From positions 665,428 to 729,427 of the forward strand of contig QANU01094832.1 of NCBI GenBank assembly GCA_003254905.1: a DNA stretch of 64,000 nucleotides. Reading direction: 5' to 3'. The translations under genes and the position numbers were made by a program. Of this stretch, positions 59,348 through 64,000 are shown in pieces. Source of the DNA: Nissolia schottii (taxonomy: Eukaryota > Streptophyta > Magnoliopsida > Fabales > Fabaceae). The number at the start of each line of letters is the position of its first letter. Within the stretch, counting starts at the first letter, position 1. The notes below the pieces were generated by a model. That model saw only the letters and a list, made by a program, of their open reading frames with translations, was not told the DNA's origin and searched no databases.

Positions 59348-60799
59348 ATGGGAAGAGCACCTTGTTGTGACAAGGCTAGTGTGAAGAAAGGTCCATGGAG
59401 TCCTGAAGAAGATGCAAAGCTTAAGGATTACATGGACAAACATGGAACCGGAGGGAATTGGATTGCCCTTCCCACGAAAGCCGGTTAGCGTTTCCTGTTT
59501 GAATTAACTTATTTTGAGTTTAGAAACAGTTTATAATCAAAAGCTTTTTGAGATTTCTCTTTTGTTTTTGTCAGAAAGAAGAAAATTACTTGTTGATTTG
59601 TATCTTGCAGGATTGAAAAGATGTGGTAAAAGTTGTAGACTTAGATGGCTTAATTACCTTAGACCAAACATTAAGCATGGTGAGTTTTCTGAGGATGAAG
59701 ATAGAATAATCTCTTGTCTCTTTGCTAGCATTGGAAGCAGGTATTTCCACTTAAAATTTTAACTTTTCATTTATATTTATATACCAAAACATACATTTTT
59801 TGGAGGGACTTTCCATAAATAAATGATTAAAGATCATAAAGTTTTCAATTGAAGAAAGAGGCATTATTGAGGAGTTTTCACATTTTGGGAACGAGGGATG
59901 ACCTCTTTTTATTCTTTTGGGGTTTTTTTTTTTTTTTGAGGTTTTATCAAGGTATATGACATATATGCTTTCAATATTATTGAGTTTGGGTGGCTCAAAA
60001 TTTGTACTCTCTTTTGCCATCAAATGACTATAACATTCAATTTCGATACATGGATTTATCAATGTACAAAAAGTGAATGTCACAGTTATTCTAAAACGGA
60101 GGGAGTTTCCATTGTTTTTTGTTTAAACCTTTCTTTGAATCATTGCAAAAAAATATTTGACTCATCACTACATGTTTTGCCAAATCTAGATCTGCTATGA
60201 GTACTTATTTGACTCAATTATATGTTTCTTATTTTGAAAAAATCTTTGGCACAAAATGCAGATGGTCAATAATAGCATCTCAATTGCCAGGAAGGACTGA
60301 CAATGACATCAAGAACCATTGGAACACCAAGCTTAAGAAGAAAATGGGAATGGAATATCCTTCATCACAACTCAAGAATAAACCTCACAAATTTACCCTT
60401 CTACCCATGCTTCAAAACTCAACACAACCTTCTTCTTTGACACAAGTTCAAATGTTCAATAATAATAGTAGCAGCAACAACAACAACAACAACTCTCGCT
60501 ACTACCACCCTCTTGTGAATGGAAATTCTTCTAATTTTCGTCAGTCACAAGAAGAAGAAGAAAATTTTATGGGGACCCTTCAGAATTACCAAGTTGAAGA
60601 TGGTGTCTTTATGTCCAATTTGGTCAAAGAATCAGAAATTGGATATTGTGGTTATGATGTAACAACCTTTGTTGACAACATGGGTGCACATAATAATAAT
60701 TACCTCTATGGAGGTGTGGAAGAGAAACAAGTTAGTGTTAATTTGGGAGAAAATGCAATATTGGATTATGGTGTAGAAGAAATTAAAAGAGCTAATTAG
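59348..60799 (+). CDS. R2R3-MYB transcription factor, subgroup 14 (RAX/MYB36 type)
   Basis: Three exons, 59348-59483, 59611-59740 and 60262-60799, give 267 aa. Intron positions, in KAG|LKRC and GSR|WSII, are the classic ones of plant R2R3-MYB genes. R2 spans about residues 14-63 ([20 protein letters not shown] through LRWLNYLRP) and R3 about 67-115 ([40 protein letters not shown]). [20 protein letters not shown] and HGEFSEDED are typical of subgroup 14, which includes RAX1-3 (axillary meristems) and MYB36/68/84/87 (root endodermis and suberin). After KKKMGM the C terminus holds a poly-Asn stretch (about residues 166-177) and an acidic part ending EEIKRAN. Which paralogue it is cannot be settled here. 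Intron 2 ends with a fragment like a MITE end (ACGGAGGGAGT near 60097). No break was seen. Confidence 0.95.
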
Positions 60800-61989
60800 C
60801 AATACTAGTAGTTGCAATAACAACTTTTGGTTTGATGACAAGAAGACAGAGGAAAGGGTCATGTACTACTAAAAATCAAGAATCTAATGTGCAGGGTTAT
60901 AAGGAAATTAGGGGGGGAAAGGGTTATTAGAACTAGAAGAATTCAGATTTGGATTTAATTTTGTGTCTTTGTGAAAAGTTGTTTAATAGAACAACTTTCA
61001 TTTTTCCCAGCACATTTTTGAAGTTTCCTTTGTGCTTTTAAATGTTGCATGTAATCAAACCCCACCATTTAAGCCATAAAGATGGGAAAGTGTTAGCTTG
61101 ACATAAGCTTTAGACATTTCTTTGCATATATATGGAGAATAATGTATACATAATAATTAAGAATTTCAATTGCATATCTAATGCGGTGAATGTGTTAATA
61201 TAATGGATAATACATAAAAATTTATTTCACTAAATTCATCACTTATACGACTGAAATCGATAATTATTACTAATATACAATTTTTCGCAATTTCTTACAA
61301 ATAAATCCATCATTTACATAATTAAATTTTTTTTATTTATACAAGATTCAGCAAATTTCAATATATATATGTGTGCGTATAAATAATAGCACTCTAAATA
61401 TGTGTCCAAAAAGAAACGAATCAGAAAGTAGAGCACCCCTTAATAATTCACAAAATTAAATAATAAATAGAAAAATGCTTGCAGCAGCCAATCCATTACC
61501 ATTTTTTTAGAATTATCATGCAACACTTTTGTTCCCAATCATGCACCTAAAAGCAACTTTTATTTTTTTTTCTTAAAGATCATATATAGTGCATGGTTTA
61601 GGTGATATATATTGAGGTTAATCACGCAAAACAAATGGATCAGAAATATTCAAAATAAATAAAGGGGAATAGAAATACTAGAATTTGCATAATTTTTTAA
61701 TTTAATTTGTGCAGTACATTATTGTACATCGAAGGGGACATTTTGTGTTAAATAAGAAATGTGCCGACTGGCACGACAATAATATCATAAGAAAATCACT
61801 AGGGATATCCTAGCCATGTGAAACTTGCTTATATAAAATTAGATTATGACAGTAGTGCATGGAATCCCATGCTTGGGGCATGATCAATCTAGAAGACTCA
61901 AGAATGGGTTAATGTGACGAGTGTCACGTTAAAAAAAATTATTTTAAAAGGGAGTATTTTAAGGATTCAGACTCTTCGATCTCATTAAT
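60800..61989. other. 3' flank of the MYB gene and intergenic DNA
   Basis: Probable 3' untranslated region to about 61080, then AT-rich DNA without a recognised gene. Confidence 0.4.
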
Positions 61990-62009
61990 CACTACAAGAA
62001 AATAGTTCA

Positions 62010-62525
62010 TTACCGTTGGAGTTATCGTCGAAAATTTGCACAGTGACTGTCGGATTTTGACGTTTACCGTCGGTCGTCTGGCCGATGGTAAAATGCTCGA
62101 TAGTAATCAATTTACCGTCAGTAACGATACCCGATGGTAATTACTGCCAGAATAAACCGACGGAAACTGGTTCACATGTGAGTACATTTGAACCGGTTTA
62201 CCGTCAGTTCATGGTGACGGTAAAGATATTAATATTTTATTCATATACCACCGTCGGTCACCACCGACGATAAAGATATTACTATTTTATTCCTTCACCG
62301 TCAACTGGAACCGACGATAAATATATTAATATTTTATTCTAATTGTGATTGTCGATGGTAAATAAAATAATATTTTATTCCTTTATCGTCGGTTAGTTTT
62401 CTGTAGTCGACAGTAAGGATATTAATATTTTATTGTCTAACTATTAATATTTTAATTCCATTACGGTCGGTTGGTGTCCGTCGATATTATTCAACCTAAC
62501 CATCTGTTATAGTCGACGGTAATAA
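62010..62525. repeat. CACTA subterminal repeats (TACCGTCGGT family)
   Basis: More than a dozen variants of TTTACCGTCGGT and its reverse ACCGACGGTAAA occur in both orientations, several followed by GATATTAATATTTTATT. Such short arrays bind the transposase in En/Spm-type elements. Confidence 0.8.
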
Positions 62526-62639
62526 TTAAATATTTAAAAAAATTAATTAAAATTGTATTATTTATTTTAATAAATTATTATTTATTTTAATTTAAATTTT
62601 AATAAATTATATAATTACTATTAATTTTAATTAATTTTT

Positions 62640-63412
62640 ATAATTTATATAGAAATTTATATTTAATAACTAATTAAATATTTATTTAATTAATATTAAA
62701 AAATTATTTATTAATATATTTATTTAATTAAATATTCTTTAATTTAATTAAATATTTAATAAATTATATAATTATATTAATAAATAATATTAATTAATTT
62801 TTTAATTTATTAATATATAGAAATTTTATATTTAATAACTAATTAAATATTTATTTAATTAATACTAAAATATTAAATAAAAATTAAGCAATTAAAAGAA
62901 CGAATTGTAACACCCTAGCTAGCTAGTTACGCTTAAGTCGTAAACAATGCTCACTAGGTTGTTAGCTACTTTGATTGGAATACCTTCAGTCCTATAATAT
63001 CTTTGAAAATACCCTTTACTTGAAAATATGGACCAATTTGAAATATTTCTCAACTTATTTACAGAACATCAAATATGAGCCACGCGTAGAGTGAAGCATA
63101 TATTGCAAGCGATAGAGCCTTGAGGCTTAACGGTTATTTAGCAGGATACATATATAAGCATGGCAATTATAGCAAACTTAACAAACAATTGACAAAGTGG
63201 TTCAACAAAGTGGTCCTCATATACACATCATTGCATGTTTAGATTCATTACATAGTTAAAAATGCAAATAATGTTTAGATTCAAAGTGATCCCGTTGTTC
63301 GTCGGGATGCTCGACATCTACCTTACTAATCATATAGAAATTTATATTTAATAGCTAATTAAATATTTATGCAATTAATACTAAAATGTTAAATAAAAAT
63401 TAAGCAATTAAA
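62640..63412. repeat. Three related AT-rich direct repeats inside the CACTA element
   Basis: Units beginning TATAGAAATTTATATTTAAT occur at about 62648, 62817 and 63333. The last two share about 75 bp ending AAAATTAAGCAATTAAA. They flank a non-repetitive block of about 430 bp. Confidence 0.7.
62906..63332. mobile_element. Possible solo-LTR-like insertion in the CACTA element
   Basis: Starts TGTAACACCCTAGC and ends CTTACTAATCA, so it has TG...CA ends, and TGTAACACCC is a frequent start of plant Gypsy LTRs. No flanking target duplication was found, and no coding part. Broken or not a retroelement at all. Confidence 0.3.
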
Positions 63413-63552
63413 TTGTATAAGGCAATAATAGTAATAACAAAATAAATTCAATATTTAAAATGTTCAAATAATTACAAATCGCAGCTAGTCTAATGATGAA
63501 AGGTAAACATTATCATCATCATTTTCAGAATTTAGCTACTCGTCAAAATCCT

Positions 63553-63593
63553 CTTCTTCTTCTTCTTCTTCTTCTTGTTCTTATTCTTCTTCT
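63553..63593. repeat. (CTT)n microsatellite
   Basis: Imperfect CTT run, read on the minus strand as the Glu-rich GEEEE end of the CACTA-encoded frame. Confidence 0.8.
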
Positions 63594-64000
63594 TCCCCAT
63601 CATTATCGACATCACCAGTTGATTGTTGACAGAGGTTGGAAAGTTGAAGTATTTCTTGTTTGTCATTTGTTGCTAACAATGTGTTCGTATTTGTTGTCTG
63701 AACAACTATTGTTGCGGGGATTCGGTCCGGCACTTGATACGGTTGATCATATGATGATTGCTCTGCTGATTGCATGTCATCCAACTCAATTCAACCACTA
63801 TGTTTGCTTTTGATCACAACTTTCCAGCTTGATTGAGTAGCTCCTGGATAGCTAATGTAATAAACTTGTTTGGCTCTTTCAACAACGATGAATGGATCAT
63901 ACCCGTTGTACCGCCTTGCATGATTAATCTAAGTAATGTTATAATCCGGATGAGTTCGTGTTCCATTTGGGGAAGGATCGTACCAATCACAGCAAAAAAG
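63560..64000 (-). pseudogene. CACTA TNP2-type transposase, C-terminal part
   Basis: From the window edge leftward the minus strand reads CCDWYDPSPNGTRTHPDYNI, a stop, then INHARRYNGYDPFIVVERAK and QVYYISYPGATQSSWKVVIK, another stop, and in the same frame DDMQSAEQSSYDQPYQVPDR. The order C-D-W-Y/F-D, then N-x-x-R-R-Y-x-x-x-D-P-F-x-x-x-x-x-A-x-Q-V-Y-Y, matches the C-terminal domain of En/Spm TNP2-like transposases. Two in-frame stops (one after HPDYNIT, one after KHSG) make this copy non-functional unless introns remove them. The rest of the protein is outside the window. Confidence 0.75.

Larger units (their letters stand above)
61990..64000 (-). mobile_element. CACTA (En/Spm) transposon, one end, continues past the window
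   Basis: The terminal CACTACAAGAAAATAG at 61990 is the classic tip of plant CACTA elements, preceded by a possible 3-bp target copy (AAT). Next come dense subterminal repeats, then AT-rich internal DNA and, at the far edge, the end of a transposase-like frame on the minus strand. The coding strand runs toward this tip, so this is the element's 3' end. The other end lies beyond 64000. Confidence 0.85.

Noticed and set aside
63493-63813. 106-codon plus-strand frame with poly-Leu
   Set aside because: It is the antisense reading of a CTT repeat and the CACTA transposase tail.
1-64000. CRISPR arrays, operons or bacterial-type elements
   Set aside because: The window is plant nuclear DNA and no regular short repeat-spacer structure exists; the 14.4 kb motif array has irregular spacing.

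Overview
The window is nuclear DNA of a flowering plant, most likely a legume close to soybean. It is AT-rich, its genes are split by many short GT-AG introns, the intron-containing tRNA is of plant type, and the proteins (XTH, PPR, R2R3-MYB, GDSL lipase) are plant families. Species is inferred from overall character, not proven. One base (46261) is an N.

Layout, left to right: a small UPF0729-like membrane protein gene (505-1736, minus); a relic of a cucumisin-type subtilase (about 3099-3840, minus); an intron-bearing tRNA-Tyr (5819-5908, minus); a four-exon XTH31/32-type xyloglucan enzyme gene (8417-11272, minus) with a different small transposon in each intron; a long gene-poor stretch with repeats (11.4-19.5 kb); a 14-exon gene for the tau95-like subunit of TFIIIC (19919-25111, plus) that appears to carry two U12-type introns; a Gag1-like clamp (DUF4050) gene (27584-29516, plus); a PPR gene with one frame break (30803-32742, plus); S-adenosylmethionine synthetase (33780-35301, minus); a plastid DUF4079 membrane protein (38219-40047, minus); a PTST2/PTST3-like starch protein with a CBM48 domain (41125-46731, minus); an unidentified gene-like remnant (47.7-48.8 kb); a truncated Ty1/copia fossil (49321-50690) abutting a decayed GDSL lipase gene (50717-52882, plus); gene-poor DNA; a subgroup-14 R2R3-MYB gene (59348-60799, plus); and the end of a CACTA DNA transposon (61990 to beyond the window).

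The genes do not form a pathway or cluster. They are independent plant genes: cell wall (XTH), Pol III transcription (TFIIIC), organelle RNA processing (PPR), methyl-donor supply (SAM synthetase), plastid functions (DUF4079, PTST) and development (MYB). No new multi-gene system was found. The most notable signals are the two minor-spliceosome introns in the TFIIIC gene, a GC-AG intron placed directly after a start codon, a MITE with perfect 9-bp target duplications, and the layered small transposons inside introns. Exon coordinates were worked out by hand from splice consensus and reading frame; ends of untranslated regions are not defined.
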